Shown: positions 33,421 through 42,109, counted from the stretch's first letter. The stretch is DNA of 64,000 nucleotides from Bacteroides sp. MSB163 (GCF_036416795.1 NZ_CP143867.1:6316001-6380000); one strand, 5' to 3'. Numbers and translations are program-made. Notes: a model not told the origin generated them from the letters alone.

Positions 33421-34170
33421 TTATTTCTCTGTAAATATCACTTTCGAACGACAAACGACTTCGCTGCCATTCTTTTTCACTTCAATATCGAAAATTCCGT
33501 CTCCCAACTCATCTTTATAGAGCGTAAGCTCGTCACCGTAATAGCTCTCAGCTACATAGGCCATTTCAAAACGACGGATACGATTTTCTTTATACATCTC
33601 TATCGGAAACAAATCCATGATATGTTCGATGTAGCGGATGCTGTTCACATGTCCGTTGATGTCGATATCACTGTATTTAGCTTTCAGTGTAGCTACCGGT
33701 TCGGTAGAAGTCACTTTGATACGTGAAGGTTTCTCAATAGGGCAAGGTTCATCGCACACATAATCTACAATGCTACCTCCATGCAATGCCAGCAAATCGG
33801 CAGGCTTGCGGGTATTGAGGTTAATCATGGCCCATATGGAACGTGCATAACCAATCTTCCTTCCGTCTTTGTCCAACAGGGCAAAGTTACGATCTGTGAA
33901 AAGGCGGTACACATTCTCCACCCAAGTCCAGATGGTAAAGTCTTCATACTGAAAAGGCATTTCATCCAGTTCGATGGCAAGGCGGGAGAGTACCCATGTG
34001 TAGTTATCTTCATTCAGCGTAGCTATACCAAATCCACGGTCGCTGGCATGGAAGCCGGCACAGTTCAGCAAGTGATTGCCCAGCACCCCCATGGTGAGGC
34101 GTCCGGTGAAGTCCACGTGAAAGGGTTCCGCTACGAACTTGTATTTTCCTATCTTATCATTCTCACTCAT
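33421..34170 (-). CDS. Acyl-[acyl-carrier-protein] thioesterase
   Basis: The 249-residue protein has the double hot-dog layout of acyl-ACP thioesterases: an N-terminal half with HVDFTGRLTMGVLGNHLLN and WVLSRLAIELDEMP, and a second half with KYSDIDINGHVNSIRYIEHI (about residues 165-184), containing the catalytic Asp, Asn and His pattern. It releases fatty acids from acyl-ACP in the cytoplasm. It overlaps ilvN by 8 bp and precedes ilvC, so it is translationally embedded in the branched-chain amino acid operon. A link to branched-chain fatty acid synthesis from the same keto acids is a reasonable inference. Confidence 0.9.
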   Translation of the reverse strand: MSENDKIGKYKFVAEPFHVDFTGRLTMGVLGNHLLNCAGFHASDRGFGIATLNEDNYTWVLSRLAIELDEMPFQYEDFTIWTWVENVYRLFTDRNFALLDKDGRKIGYARSIWAMINLNTRKPADLLALHGGSIVDYVCDEPCPIEKPSRIKVTSTEPVATLKAKYSDIDINGHVNSIRYIEHIMDLFPIEMYKENRIRRFEMAYVAESYYGDELTLYKDELGDGIFDIEVKKNGSEVVCRSKVIFTEK

Positions 34171-34732
34171 TGTTTTGCTCCTTCTCTTTTTTCAAGCGAT
34201 ATTTCGTTTCACGGTCGGCAAGGTATTCGTTCACACGTTCGAAGCAGCTTGTGGTGATAGCCACACGTCCTGAACGGACAAACTGAAGTACACAATCAAG
34301 AGCACGCAGCTCGTCATAAAGATTAGTGATTTCTTCACCCATACCATTCTTCTCTACGATAGCAAACACAGCGTTCACCTCTACGATACGTGCATTATAC
34401 TTACGGATCACTTTCGATACCTCCGGTTTTTCTTCCAGTATCGGGGTTGTTATCTTATACAATGCAATTTCGTGCTGATAAATCTCATCATCCGTAAAGT
34501 AGTGCGCTTGCAGCACATCTATCTTCTTGGTGATTTGCTTGGTCACTTTCTCAATGGTATCTTTATCCGTCCATGCGGTAATGGTGTACTTATGTACGCC
34601 CTTGATGGACGAAGCCGAAACATTCAGACTCTCGATATTGATTTGGCGACGGGTAAACACTGCGGTTACCTGATTCAGCAAACCGGCGAAGTTCTCCGAA
34701 TGAACGATTATCGTATATAATGTCTTATCCAT
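34163..34732 (-). CDS. ilvN: Acetolactate synthase small subunit
   Basis: The 189-residue protein is the regulatory subunit of acetolactate synthase. It starts with an ACT domain (about residues 4-78; YTIIVHSENFAGLLNQVTAV with the valine-binding Gly/Asn region) followed by a second ACT-like half that contacts the catalytic subunit. Length is in the usual range. It follows ilvB by 137 bp, a gap that holds a hairpin built of 7-bp repeats, and overlaps the thioesterase gene by 8 bp. It is expected to confer valine feedback inhibition on IlvB. Confidence 0.93.
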   Translation of the reverse strand: MDKTLYTIIVHSENFAGLLNQVTAVFTRRQINIESLNVSASSIKGVHKYTITAWTDKDTIEKVTKQITKKIDVLQAHYFTDDEIYQHEIALYKITTPILEEKPEVSKVIRKYNARIVEVNAVFAIVEKNGMGEEITNLYDELRALDCVLQFVRSGRVAITTSCFERVNEYLADRETKYRLKKEKEQNNE

Positions 34733-34737
34733 ATTTC

Positions 34738-34868
34738 AAATTAAGAATTAAGAATTAAGAATGAAAAATTAAGAATGATGAATGATGAATGAAGAATTGC
34801 GGTGCAGAAACTGCATCTTTCATTTTTCAGTTCTTTCTTGAAATTCTTCATTCTTAATTCTTCATTAT
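34738..34868. repeat. Hairpin with heptamer-repeat arms between ilvB and ilvN
   Basis: The left arm (34738-34798) is built of AATTAAG/AATGATG/AATGAAG heptamers and the right arm (34827-34866) of their complements (TTCATTC, TTAATTC). The core between them reads GCGGTGCAGAAACTGCATC, itself a small dyad. It lies between two operon genes and could act as a partial terminator or RNA-stability element. Confidence 0.8.
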
Positions 34869-34869
34869 G

Positions 34870-36564
34870 TTAGCATTCCAGCAACATCTGGTTTACCGAA
34901 CCACCCGGAGGTGTCATCGGCAATACATTGCCTTCTTCCATAACGCAGGCTTCCAATAGGAACGGCCCATCCGTAGCAAGCATTTCCTCTATTGCACCTT
35001 TCAGTTCTTCACGCGTCATTACACGGTGTGAAGGGATGTCGTAGGCAGAAGCTATCTTCATATAATCCGGATTCAGCATCGGAGTGAACGAATAGCGACG
35101 ATTGAAGAACATCGCTTGCCACTGGCGTACATTCCCCAGGAAGTTATTATTCAGCAAGATCATCTTAACGGGAGCCTTCTGTTCCATAATGGTTCCCATC
35201 TCCTGAATGTTCATTTGCAAACCACCATCACCCATAAATACACATACAGTGCGGTCGGGACGTCCGAAAGTTGCACCGATCGCTGCAGGAAGTCCGAAGC
35301 CCATCGTACCCAATCCACCGGAAGTTACAATGCTACGTTCCTTACTATACTTAAAGTAACGGGCAGACATCATCTGATTCTGACCAACATCAGTAACCAA
35401 TACAGCTTCATGATTCGTTGCCTCACTTACGGCACGGATCACTTCTCCCATACTCAAAGATTTGCTTGCCGGATGCAATTCAGGACGGATCACCTTTTCT
35501 TCCTCCACTTTCTCGTAAGGTAAGAAGCTATCCAACCATTCCTGGTGAGTAGCAGGTTTCAGAAGTGCCGTAACGGCAGCAAGAGTCTCCTTACAGTCAC
35601 CCAACACGGCAATATCTGTCTTCACATTCTTATCTATCTCAGCAGGGTCTATATCGAAATGAATGATTTTCGCCTGTTTGGCATACGTATCCAGCTTTCC
35701 GGTTACACGGTCGTCAAAGCGCATACCTACGGCGATAAGTACATCGCACTTATTCGTATTGATGTTCGGTCCCAGGTTGCCATGCATACCCAGCATACCT
35801 TTATTTAAAGGATGTGCGGTAGGCAAAGCAGAAAGTCCCAACAGCGTACAACCGGCAGGCATTCCAGCTTTTTCAATGAAAGCGCGTAGCTCCTGTTGTG
35901 CATCGCCTAACTCAACCCCCTGTCCCACCAATACCAACGGACGTTCAGCGCTATTGATCAATTCAGCAGCCTGGCACACAGCCTCTTCATCCATTTCGGG
36001 AACAGGCTGGTAACTACGGATGTAATCCAACTTGGCAGGAGTATATTCACTTTTCTCTACTTGTGCATTCTTGGCAAAGTCCAATACAACAGGACCGGGA
36101 CGACCGCTTTTTGCAACATAGAAAGCGCGGGCTACAGCCCAAGGCACATCTTCGGCACTACGTATCTGATAGCTCCACTTCGTGATAGGCTGCGTAATAC
36201 CTACCAGGTCAACTTCCTGAAAAGCATCCGTCCCAAGGAATCCTGTACCTACCTGACCGGCAATTACTACCAAAGGGGTACTGTCTATCATAGCATCTGC
36301 GATACCTGTTATCGTATTTGTCGCTCCGGGACCACTCGTCACCAGACAAACACCTACTTCGCCTGATACGCGGGCAAAACCTTGCGCGGCATGAGTAGCA
36401 CCCTGTTCGTGTCGAACCAAGATGTGGTTCAATGTCTTCCGGTGGTCGTATAAAGCGTCAAATACCGGCATGATGGAGCCACCCGGATATCCGAAAATGG
36501 TCTTTGCTCCCTGATATTCCAAGGAACGCATCAATGCTTCAGCGCCTGTTATTATATCTTTCAT
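34870..36564 (-). CDS. ilvB: Acetolactate synthase large (catalytic) subunit
   Basis: The enzyme uses thiamine diphosphate to condense pyruvate with pyruvate or 2-oxobutyrate, the first common step in branched-chain amino acid synthesis. The 564-residue protein has the catalytic Glu in LVRHEQGATHAAQGFAR (about residue 50), FQEVDLVGITQPITKW, and the diphosphate motif GDGGLQMNIQEMGTI with NNNFLGNVRQWQ. It is 45 bp downstream of ilvD and upstream of ilvN on the same strand. Regulation is expected both by IlvN and by the upstream attenuator. Confidence 0.96.
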   Translation of the reverse strand: MKDIITGAEALMRSLEYQGAKTIFGYPGGSIMPVFDALYDHRKTLNHILVRHEQGATHAAQGFARVSGEVGVCLVTSGPGATNTITGIADAMIDSTPLVVIAGQVGTGFLGTDAFQEVDLVGITQPITKWSYQIRSAEDVPWAVARAFYVAKSGRPGPVVLDFAKNAQVEKSEYTPAKLDYIRSYQPVPEMDEEAVCQAAELINSAERPLVLVGQGVELGDAQQELRAFIEKAGMPAGCTLLGLSALPTAHPLNKGMLGMHGNLGPNINTNKCDVLIAVGMRFDDRVTGKLDTYAKQAKIIHFDIDPAEIDKNVKTDIAVLGDCKETLAAVTALLKPATHQEWLDSFLPYEKVEEEKVIRPELHPASKSLSMGEVIRAVSEATNHEAVLVTDVGQNQMMSARYFKYSKERSIVTSGGLGTMGFGLPAAIGATFGRPDRTVCVFMGDGGLQMNIQEMGTIMEQKAPVKMILLNNNFLGNVRQWQAMFFNRRYSFTPMLNPDYMKIASAYDIPSHRVMTREELKGAIEEMLATDGPFLLEACVMEEGNVLPMTPPGGSVNQMLLEC

Positions 36565-36609
36565 TCTATTAATGGATAATGGAATTCTATTTCATTTGTC
36601 AATTCTCGG

Positions 36610-38412
36610 TTAATCAATCAGTCTCACTGCACCCTTATCGGCAGAACTTACCATACTGGCATATGCCTTCAAGCTCTTTGAAACTTCGCGTTGACGGGTG
36701 ACGGGAGTCATCGGGCGGGCAGCTAGTTCCTCATCCGTCAGTTTGACGTTGATAGCACGTCCGGGAATATCAATCTCGATGATGTCACCATCCTGAATCT
36801 TACCGATATTACCTCCGGCAGCCGCTTCGGGAGAAATATGTCCGATACTCAATCCTGACGTACCGCCACTGAAACGACCGTCCGTAATCAGTGCACATTC
36901 CTTGCCCAGATGGCGCGATTTGATATAAGAAGTCGGATAGAGCATTTCCTGCATACCGGGACCGCCTTTCGGACCTTCGTGTGTGATGACCACAACATCA
37001 CCGCTGACCACTTTTCCAGCAAGGATACCATCGCAAGCAGCGTCCTGTGAATCGAACACTTTAGCAGGACCCGTAAATTTCCAAATGCTTTCATCCACAC
37101 CTGCCGTTTTCACTACACAGCCATCCTGAGCGATATTACCTTTCAGTACTGCCAGACCACCGTCTTTGCTATAAGCATGTTCCAGATCGCGAATGCAACC
37201 TCCGGCACGGTCAGTATCCAATTCTTTATAATAGACATCTTGCGAACCCAGTACCAGATTGAACTTTCCGGCAGCTGCGCTCTTATATTTCTTCACAGCT
37301 TCTTCGCAAACATTCGGGCTGGTAATACCGTATTTGTCGATTACATCCGCCAGCGTCATACCGTCTACACGCTTTACGTTCGTATCGACTAATCCGCCTT
37401 TGGCAAGCTCGCTCATGATAGCGATGATGCCTCCGGCACGATTTACATCTTGAATGTGATACTTCTGAGTATTCGGAGCAACCTTACACAGACAGGGAGT
37501 CTTACGTGACAGCATATCGATGTCATCCATACTGAAATCTGCCTCTGCCTCGTGTGCTACAGCCAGGAGGTGAAGCACTGTGTTGGTAGACCCCCCCATC
37601 GCAATATCCAGCGTCATGGCATTCAGAAAAGCCTGACGGGTAGCGATGCTACGGGGGAGCACACTGTCATCCCCATCTTCATAATATTTATAAGCATTTT
37701 CAACAATCAGTTTGGCAGCATCCTTGAACAGTTGTGTACGATTGGCATGAGTAGCCACAATCGTACCATTGCCCGGCAATGCCAGTCCGATAGCTTCATT
37801 CAGACAGTTCATCGAGTTAGCGGTAAACATACCGGAACAACAACCACAAGAAGGACAAGCATGTTGTTCTATCTGAGCCACATCGGCATCACTTACACTT
37901 TCATCAGCCGACTTAATCATAGCATCGATCAAATCCAGATGCTGACCGTTCCATTCACCGGCTTCCATCGGTCCGCCTGAAACGAATACAGTAGGGATAT
38001 TAAGGCGCATCGCCGCCATCAACATACCCGGAGTAATCTTGTCACAGTTACTGATGCAAACCATCGCATCCGCTTTATGCGCGTTCACCATATACTCTAC
38101 GCTGTCGGCAATGATGTCGCGTGAAGGAAGCGAATAAAGCATTCCATCGTGTCCCATCGCAATACCATCGTCAATGGCAATCGTGTTGAATTCGGCAGCA
38201 AAGCATCCCAGCTTCTCAATCTCAGCTTTCACCTGTTGTCCGATTTCGTGCAGATGCACATGTCCCGGAACAAACTGTGTAAATGAGTTGACAATTGCGA
38301 TAATAGGTTTTCCTAATTGCTCCTTCTTCATGCCATTTGCCATCCACAACGCACGAGCCCCTGCCATACGGCGGCCTTGCGTGCTGAACGAACTGCGTAA
38401 TTGGTGTTTCAT
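36610..38412 (-). CDS. ilvD: Dihydroxy-acid dehydratase
   Basis: The enzyme dehydrates dihydroxyisovalerate and dihydroxymethylvalerate using an iron-sulfur cluster. The 600-residue protein has the cluster and metal motifs CISNCDKITPGML and HACPSCGCCSGMFTANSM plus GRFSGGTSGLSIGHISPEA. The ATG at 38412 is chosen because AAAGGAG lies at the right distance before it; a TTG two codons upstream overlaps that ribosome site. It is the first structural gene of the ilv operon, directly after the leader peptide and terminator at 38431-38583. Confidence 0.96.
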   Translation of the reverse strand: MKHQLRSSFSTQGRRMAGARALWMANGMKKEQLGKPIIAIVNSFTQFVPGHVHLHEIGQQVKAEIEKLGCFAAEFNTIAIDDGIAMGHDGMLYSLPSRDIIADSVEYMVNAHKADAMVCISNCDKITPGMLMAAMRLNIPTVFVSGGPMEAGEWNGQHLDLIDAMIKSADESVSDADVAQIEQHACPSCGCCSGMFTANSMNCLNEAIGLALPGNGTIVATHANRTQLFKDAAKLIVENAYKYYEDGDDSVLPRSIATRQAFLNAMTLDIAMGGSTNTVLHLLAVAHEAEADFSMDDIDMLSRKTPCLCKVAPNTQKYHIQDVNRAGGIIAIMSELAKGGLVDTNVKRVDGMTLADVIDKYGITSPNVCEEAVKKYKSAAAGKFNLVLGSQDVYYKELDTDRAGGCIRDLEHAYSKDGGLAVLKGNIAQDGCVVKTAGVDESIWKFTGPAKVFDSQDAACDGILAGKVVSGDVVVITHEGPKGGPGMQEMLYPTSYIKSRHLGKECALITDGRFSGGTSGLSIGHISPEAAAGGNIGKIQDGDIIEIDIPGRAINVKLTDEELAARPMTPVTRQREVSKSLKAYASMVSSADKGAVRLID

Positions 38413-38430
38413 CTTCAAATCTCCTTTTAA

Positions 38431-38465
38431 TTAAAAAGCCTTCCTCACATATGGTGAGAAAGGCT
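38431..38465 (-). terminator. Attenuator terminator of the ilv operon
   Basis: On the minus strand the stem GCCTTTCTCAC/GTGAGGAAGGC (38438-38464) is followed by TTTTT (38433-38437), just 19 bp before the ilvD ATG. Its 5' arm segment CCTTTCTCAC is also perfectly complementary to GTGAGAAAGG at 38512-38503, which overlaps the leader peptide stop codon. Confidence 0.9.
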
Positions 38466-38502
38466 CCTAAATTGATATCTTAACGTACGAATACATACAC
38501 AA

Positions 38503-38512
38503 CCTTTCTCAC
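38503..38512 (-). promoter_or_regulatory. Anti-terminator segment of the ilv attenuator
   Basis: The minus-strand segment GTGAGAAAGG spans the leader peptide stop and can pair over 10 bp with the left arm of the terminator. A ribosome stalled upstream at the Ile/Val codons leaves it free; a ribosome at the stop codon covers it. Confidence 0.8.
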
Positions 38513-38583
38513 GCTCTTGATTCCAGGACCACGACGCGAATAATATGCAGGACTGCCAGGTTAATAGATGTATGTAAGTTCAT
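38509..38583 (-). CDS. ilvL: ilv operon leader peptide
   Basis: This 25-codon frame (ATG at 38583, TGA at 38509-38511) encodes 24 residues of which 11 are Leu, Ile or Val. The key run is LAVLHIIRVVVL at residues 9-20, which resembles the control codons of enterobacterial ilv leaders. A consensus promoter lies 38 bp upstream, and an anti-terminator segment and terminator lie downstream before ilvD. This is the arrangement of ribosome-mediated attenuation: charged branched-chain tRNAs allow fast translation and termination, shortage stalls the ribosome and allows read-through. The frame is too short for routine gene callers. A second complementary pair, TACATACA within codons 3-6 and TGTATGTA at 38492-38499, may form the pause structure. 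Confidence 0.88.
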   Translation of the reverse strand: MNLHTSINLAVLHIIRVVVLESRA

Positions 38584-38620
38584 AACTTTATTTACTTTAC
38601 TGTTTTCGTTAATCGTGCTG

Positions 38621-38651
38621 CAAAGGTAAGGGCTTTTTTATAAACTCCAAA
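38621..38651 (-). promoter_or_regulatory. Promoter of the ilv operon (TTTG-N19-TACCTTTG)
   Basis: On the minus strand the -33 TTTG (38651-38648) and -7 box TACCTTTG (38628-38621) are separated by 19 bp, a full match to the Bacteroides consensus, and lie 38 bp before the leader peptide ATG. Confidence 0.88.
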
Positions 38652-38842
38652 CAATTTGAAGAAAAAAATGAGATTATTATGATTAATCGTAAGAAAACCC
38701 CGCATTAAAATCTTATTTTATCACTTATTCAAGGCAAATCTGAGTAATTCGCTACCATGAACAGGAATTATTCAAGAGGGCTTGAAGCATTTAATAATCT
38801 GAAAATTACAAGAGCTTACTCATTCGCCAACTAAATTATTCG

Positions 38843-38850
38843 TATCTTTG
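38843..38850 (+). promoter_or_regulatory. -7 box TATCTTTG before slyD
   Basis: The box lies 56 bp upstream of the slyD ATG. The stretch from 38652 to 38842 between the divergent ilv and slyD promoters shows no further feature. Confidence 0.55.
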
Positions 38851-38906
38851 TCCCTTCCAAAAAGAAAAAACAGGAATTACTAACTTAAAACAGTAGGAAT
38901 ATATTA

Positions 38907-39500
38907 ATGGAAACAGTAGAAAACAAGTACATTACCGTAGCTTATAAATTATACGCTATAGAAGATGGTGAAAAAGATTTCACCGAAGAAGCCACTGCAG
39001 AACATCCGTTCCAGTTCATTTCCGGTCTGGGTCTGACTTTAGAGTCTTTCGAAGATCAGGTGAAAGACCTGAAAGCAGGTGACAAGTTTGATTTCACAAT
39101 CGCTTGTGCAGATGCTTACGGTGACTTTGACGAAGAACATGTAATCGACCTTCCGAAGCAAATCTTTGAAGTAGATGGTAAGTTCGATAGCGAACGTATT
39201 GTAGCCGGTAACGTAGTGCCTTTGATGACCTCTGAAGGTCAACGTATCAACGGAACCGTACAAGAAATTAAAGCAGACGTAGTGGTAATGGATATAAATC
39301 ACCCCTTGGCAGGTTGCGACCTGAACTTTGTAGGTGAAGTAATAGAAAGCCGCCCGGCAACCAATGAAGAATTAGCTGAAATCGCTCGTATGATGAGTGG
39401 CGGTGGATGCAGTTGCGGTTGCGATAGCTGTGGTGACGGTTGCGGCGACGGATGCGGCGATCACGATCACCAGGGATGTGGATGCGGATGCAATCATTAA
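38907..39500 (+). CDS. slyD: SlyD-type FKBP peptidyl-prolyl isomerase
   Basis: The 197-residue protein is a cytoplasmic prolyl isomerase and chaperone. The FKBP domain is interrupted by the insert-in-flap chaperone domain (about residues 65-130). The C-terminal 35 residues are a metal-binding tail with repeated Gly-Cys-Gly, CDSCGDGCGDGCG and DHDHQGCG segments, ending in His. Such tails bind nickel and zinc in SlyD and serve metallocentre assembly. The gene is divergent from the ilv operon and single. A hairpin with TTGACAA-repeat arms begins directly after its stop. Confidence 0.93.
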   Translation: METVENKYITVAYKLYAIEDGEKDFTEEATAEHPFQFISGLGLTLESFEDQVKDLKAGDKFDFTIACADAYGDFDEEHVIDLPKQIFEVDGKFDSERIVAGNVVPLMTSEGQRINGTVQEIKADVVVMDINHPLAGCDLNFVGEVIESRPATNEELAEIARMMSGGGCSCGCDSCGDGCGDGCGDHDHQGCGCGCNH

Positions 39501-39581
39501 ACAATTGACAGTTGACAATTGACAATTACTATGCAGCATACAGCGCAGTAACTGTCAATTGTCAACTGTCAATTGTCAATT
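39501..39581. repeat. Hairpin with TTGACAA heptamer arms
   Basis: The left arm (39501-39527) consists of tandem TTGACAG/TTGACAA heptamers and the right arm (39551-39581) of their complements. The core ATGCAGCATACAGCGCAGTA (39531-39550) resembles the core at 59389-59413. The right arm contains the TGA stop of the cysteine desulfidase-like gene (39576-39578). Confidence 0.85.
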
Positions 39582-40862
39582 CTTCCCTGTCATTATCTCC
39601 AGCACCAATTTATCCGTCTCATTCATTCCTTTCGATCCTATCTTGGTCAGATTACGGATACTCTGATCCACATCTTCATCAATAATACCTTCTACAGAAG
39701 TTACACAACGGTTTTCCATAGCCATGATGGCAGAAAGAACAGCGGTAGATACACCAGTGGTTACTTTCAACGCACAGCTGGGCTTCGCACCGTCACAAAT
39801 CATACCCGTAAGGTTGGCTATCATATTCTGAACGGCATAAGCCACCTGGTCGTAAGTTCCTCCCATCAACCAAGTAATACCGCAACTGGAACCTGTAGCA
39901 GCAACCACACAGCCACATAAAGCGGACAAACGCCCCAAGCTTTGTTTAATGTAGATCACCGTCAGATGACTCAACATCAGAGCACGTATCAGTTCTTCTT
40001 CGGATTTATCATTCTCTTCAGCGTAAACCAGTACAGGCAAAGTGGCAGAGATACCTTGATTTCCACTACCGGAATTGCTCATTACCGGAATCATAGCCCC
40101 TGCCATACGAGCATCACAGGCACCTGATGTATAAGACAAAATATGTGAGAAGACACTATCTCCCATCACTTTATGTTCATAAGTACCACGCAACATCTTA
40201 CCCAGACCATGACCATAGTTGCCTTCAAAAGAACGTTCGGCAGCCGCCTTATTCAAGCGGGCTGTTTCAAGAATAAAACTGATCTCATCCAGTGGAGTGT
40301 TCAGCGCAAAATCATAAACTTTACGTAAAGTCAGTTCCAGGCATTCCTCTTCTTTTTCACAGCTTGCAGTATGTTGTTTCTGAAATTGGACTTCTCCGTT
40401 ACGTTCTATATATATAAAGGTGGTATGTCCTCCGGCAATCACAGCTGTTGCTTTATCATCTCCGGCCTCACAGCATACTTCAATATACAATTTCTCTTCA
40501 ATATTCTCTTTCAACGAAATATGAATACGCTTTTCCTCAATGAAACGTTTCCCCTCTTCCACTACATCAGGCGTGCTGTCTTTTAACACTTCCAACTGAT
40601 ATTCTGATTTTCCTATCAGCGCACCCAAGGCAATAGCAATGGGTAAGCCAATCATTCCGGTACCCGGAATGCCTACTCCCATAGCGTTTTTCAGAATATT
40701 AGCACTTAGCAACACATTAATTTTTTCCGGCTTTGTCCCCAGTGTTTCTGTTGCTTTAGCTACGCACAATGCTACAGCAATGGGCTCTGTACACCCAATA
40801 GCCGGCACCACTTCCTGATGTATCAGGTCTATTATCCGTTTTCTCTCCGTTTCCGTTATCAT
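39576..40862 (-). CDS. L-cysteine desulfidase family protein (CyuA/YhaM, UPF0597)
   Basis: The 428-residue protein belongs to the family that breaks down L-cysteine to pyruvate, sulfide and ammonia with a [4Fe-4S] cluster. Conserved cysteines appear in VPAIGCTEPIAVAL (N-terminal), SGACDARMAG, LCGCVVAATGSSCGITW and MICDGAKPSCALK. The family resembles the iron-sulfur serine dehydratases, so serine is an alternative substrate. The ATG at 40862 (MITETERK) gives the usual N terminus; a GTG eight codons upstream is also in frame. It is a single gene, convergent with slyD. Confidence 0.87.
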   Translation of the reverse strand: MITETERKRIIDLIHQEVVPAIGCTEPIAVALCVAKATETLGTKPEKINVLLSANILKNAMGVGIPGTGMIGLPIAIALGALIGKSEYQLEVLKDSTPDVVEEGKRFIEEKRIHISLKENIEEKLYIEVCCEAGDDKATAVIAGGHTTFIYIERNGEVQFQKQHTASCEKEEECLELTLRKVYDFALNTPLDEISFILETARLNKAAAERSFEGNYGHGLGKMLRGTYEHKVMGDSVFSHILSYTSGACDARMAGAMIPVMSNSGSGNQGISATLPVLVYAEENDKSEEELIRALMLSHLTVIYIKQSLGRLSALCGCVVAATGSSCGITWLMGGTYDQVAYAVQNMIANLTGMICDGAKPSCALKVTTGVSTAVLSAIMAMENRCVTSVEGIIDEDVDQSIRNLTKIGSKGMNETDKLVLEIMTGKN

Positions 40863-40945
40863 TATTTCACTGATTTTAATGGACACAAATTTAGAAAAAA
40901 TGTTTTTAATACGTGCGCAAAGTCTTCTATTTCAAAAAAGAAACT

Positions 40946-40953
40946 TAACTTTG
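40946..40953 (+). promoter_or_regulatory. -7 box TAACTTTG before the PCMD lipoprotein gene
   Basis: The box matches TAnnTTTG and lies 41 bp upstream of the ATG at 40995. Confidence 0.55.
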
Positions 40954-40994
40954 CGCCCGAGTTTTACATTATTAATAACCAAAAACTGAATTAA

Positions 40995-42098
40995 ATGAAG
41001 ATTAAAACGCTAACCTCGTGTTTCTTTTTGGCATTTGCCATATCTTCTTGTATACAAGACGAAGCGCTTAATGCAGAAGCAGATATCGAAACATGTTCTG
41101 TTCCGGGAGGTGTATTAAACCGAGAACCGATCATTGGTAACGACGAAATCACCCTACCACTGAAAAAAGGAGCAGATATTACAAAATTAGCTCCTGAATT
41201 CACTCTTACGCCGGGAGCAACTATTGAACCGGCCAGTGGAACTATGCGAGACTTTACAGGAACAGATAAAAAGCCACTATTCTATACGGTCACATCAGAA
41301 GATAGACAGTGGACAAAACAGTACAAGGTAAGTGCCATGTATTCTGGTATTCCTACTAGTTTTCATTTTGAAGAAGCAATACCCGTAAATGATAAGAATG
41401 GGCAACCTATCTTTTACAATTTCCAGGAAACTGATGCTATAGGTAATTTGTTGAAATGGGCAAATGCCAATGAAGGTTTCAATTATACTGGAGTACAAGC
41501 TGCTGCCGATGATTACCCCACCAGTCCTTCTCCTAATGGAAAAGTAGGAAGTTGTGTAAAACTAACGACTAAAAGCACCGGTGACTTAGGTGCCAAATTA
41601 GAAATGTATATTGCTTCCGGGAATTTATTCACGGGAAGCTTCAAAATTGTAATTCCTGAAGTGGTGAAAGCAACCAAATTTGGAGTCCCCTTTAACCACG
41701 TACCTGTATCTCTGAAAGGTTATTATAAATACAAAGCAGGAGAAACCTTTACTGTAGCAGGGAAACCGGTCAGTGGAAGAAAAGATATGTGCGATATCTA
41801 CGGCGTATTCTATGAAACAGATGCAAACCTGAATTCACTAGACGGTACAAATATCTTCACCGATCCGCACATTATATCTGTTGCACGTATCTCCGATGCA
41901 AAAGAAACAGACGATTGGACCTTATTCAATCTTACCTTCGTTAATAAACCGGGTAAAGAAGTTGATTTGGAAAAACTACAAAATGACGGTTACAACCTTG
42001 CTATCGTATTTGCTTCAAGTATCAAAGGTGATTTATTTGAAGGAGCAGTAGGAAGTACTCTATATATTGATGAGGTAGAATTAAGTTATATGCATTAA
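40995..42098 (+). CDS. PCMD domain-containing surface lipoprotein (short form)
   Basis: The 367-residue protein has a lipoprotein signal peptide with lipobox AISSC (lipidated Cys19), a small Ig-like domain (about 35-110; EITLPLKKGADITKLAPEF, YTVTSEDRQWTKQYKV) and a C-terminal PCMD beta-sandwich domain (about 120-367). PCMD is a predicted carbohydrate-related domain of Bacteroidetes. The C-terminal half is similar to that of the convergent 628-residue lipoprotein at 43-45 kb (TKFGVPFNH against TKFGLPYNK; SLDGTN against ALDGTN). The beta-barrel gene follows 11 bp later. Binding of glycans at the cell surface is inference. Confidence 0.85.
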   Translation: MKIKTLTSCFFLAFAISSCIQDEALNAEADIETCSVPGGVLNREPIIGNDEITLPLKKGADITKLAPEFTLTPGATIEPASGTMRDFTGTDKKPLFYTVTSEDRQWTKQYKVSAMYSGIPTSFHFEEAIPVNDKNGQPIFYNFQETDAIGNLLKWANANEGFNYTGVQAAADDYPTSPSPNGKVGSCVKLTTKSTGDLGAKLEMYIASGNLFTGSFKIVIPEVVKATKFGVPFNHVPVSLKGYYKYKAGETFTVAGKPVSGRKDMCDIYGVFYETDANLNSLDGTNIFTDPHIISVARISDAKETDDWTLFNLTFVNKPGKEVDLEKLQNDGYNLAIVFASSIKGDLFEGAVGSTLYIDEVELSYMH

Positions 42099-42109
42099 AG
42101 TCAGAACAA

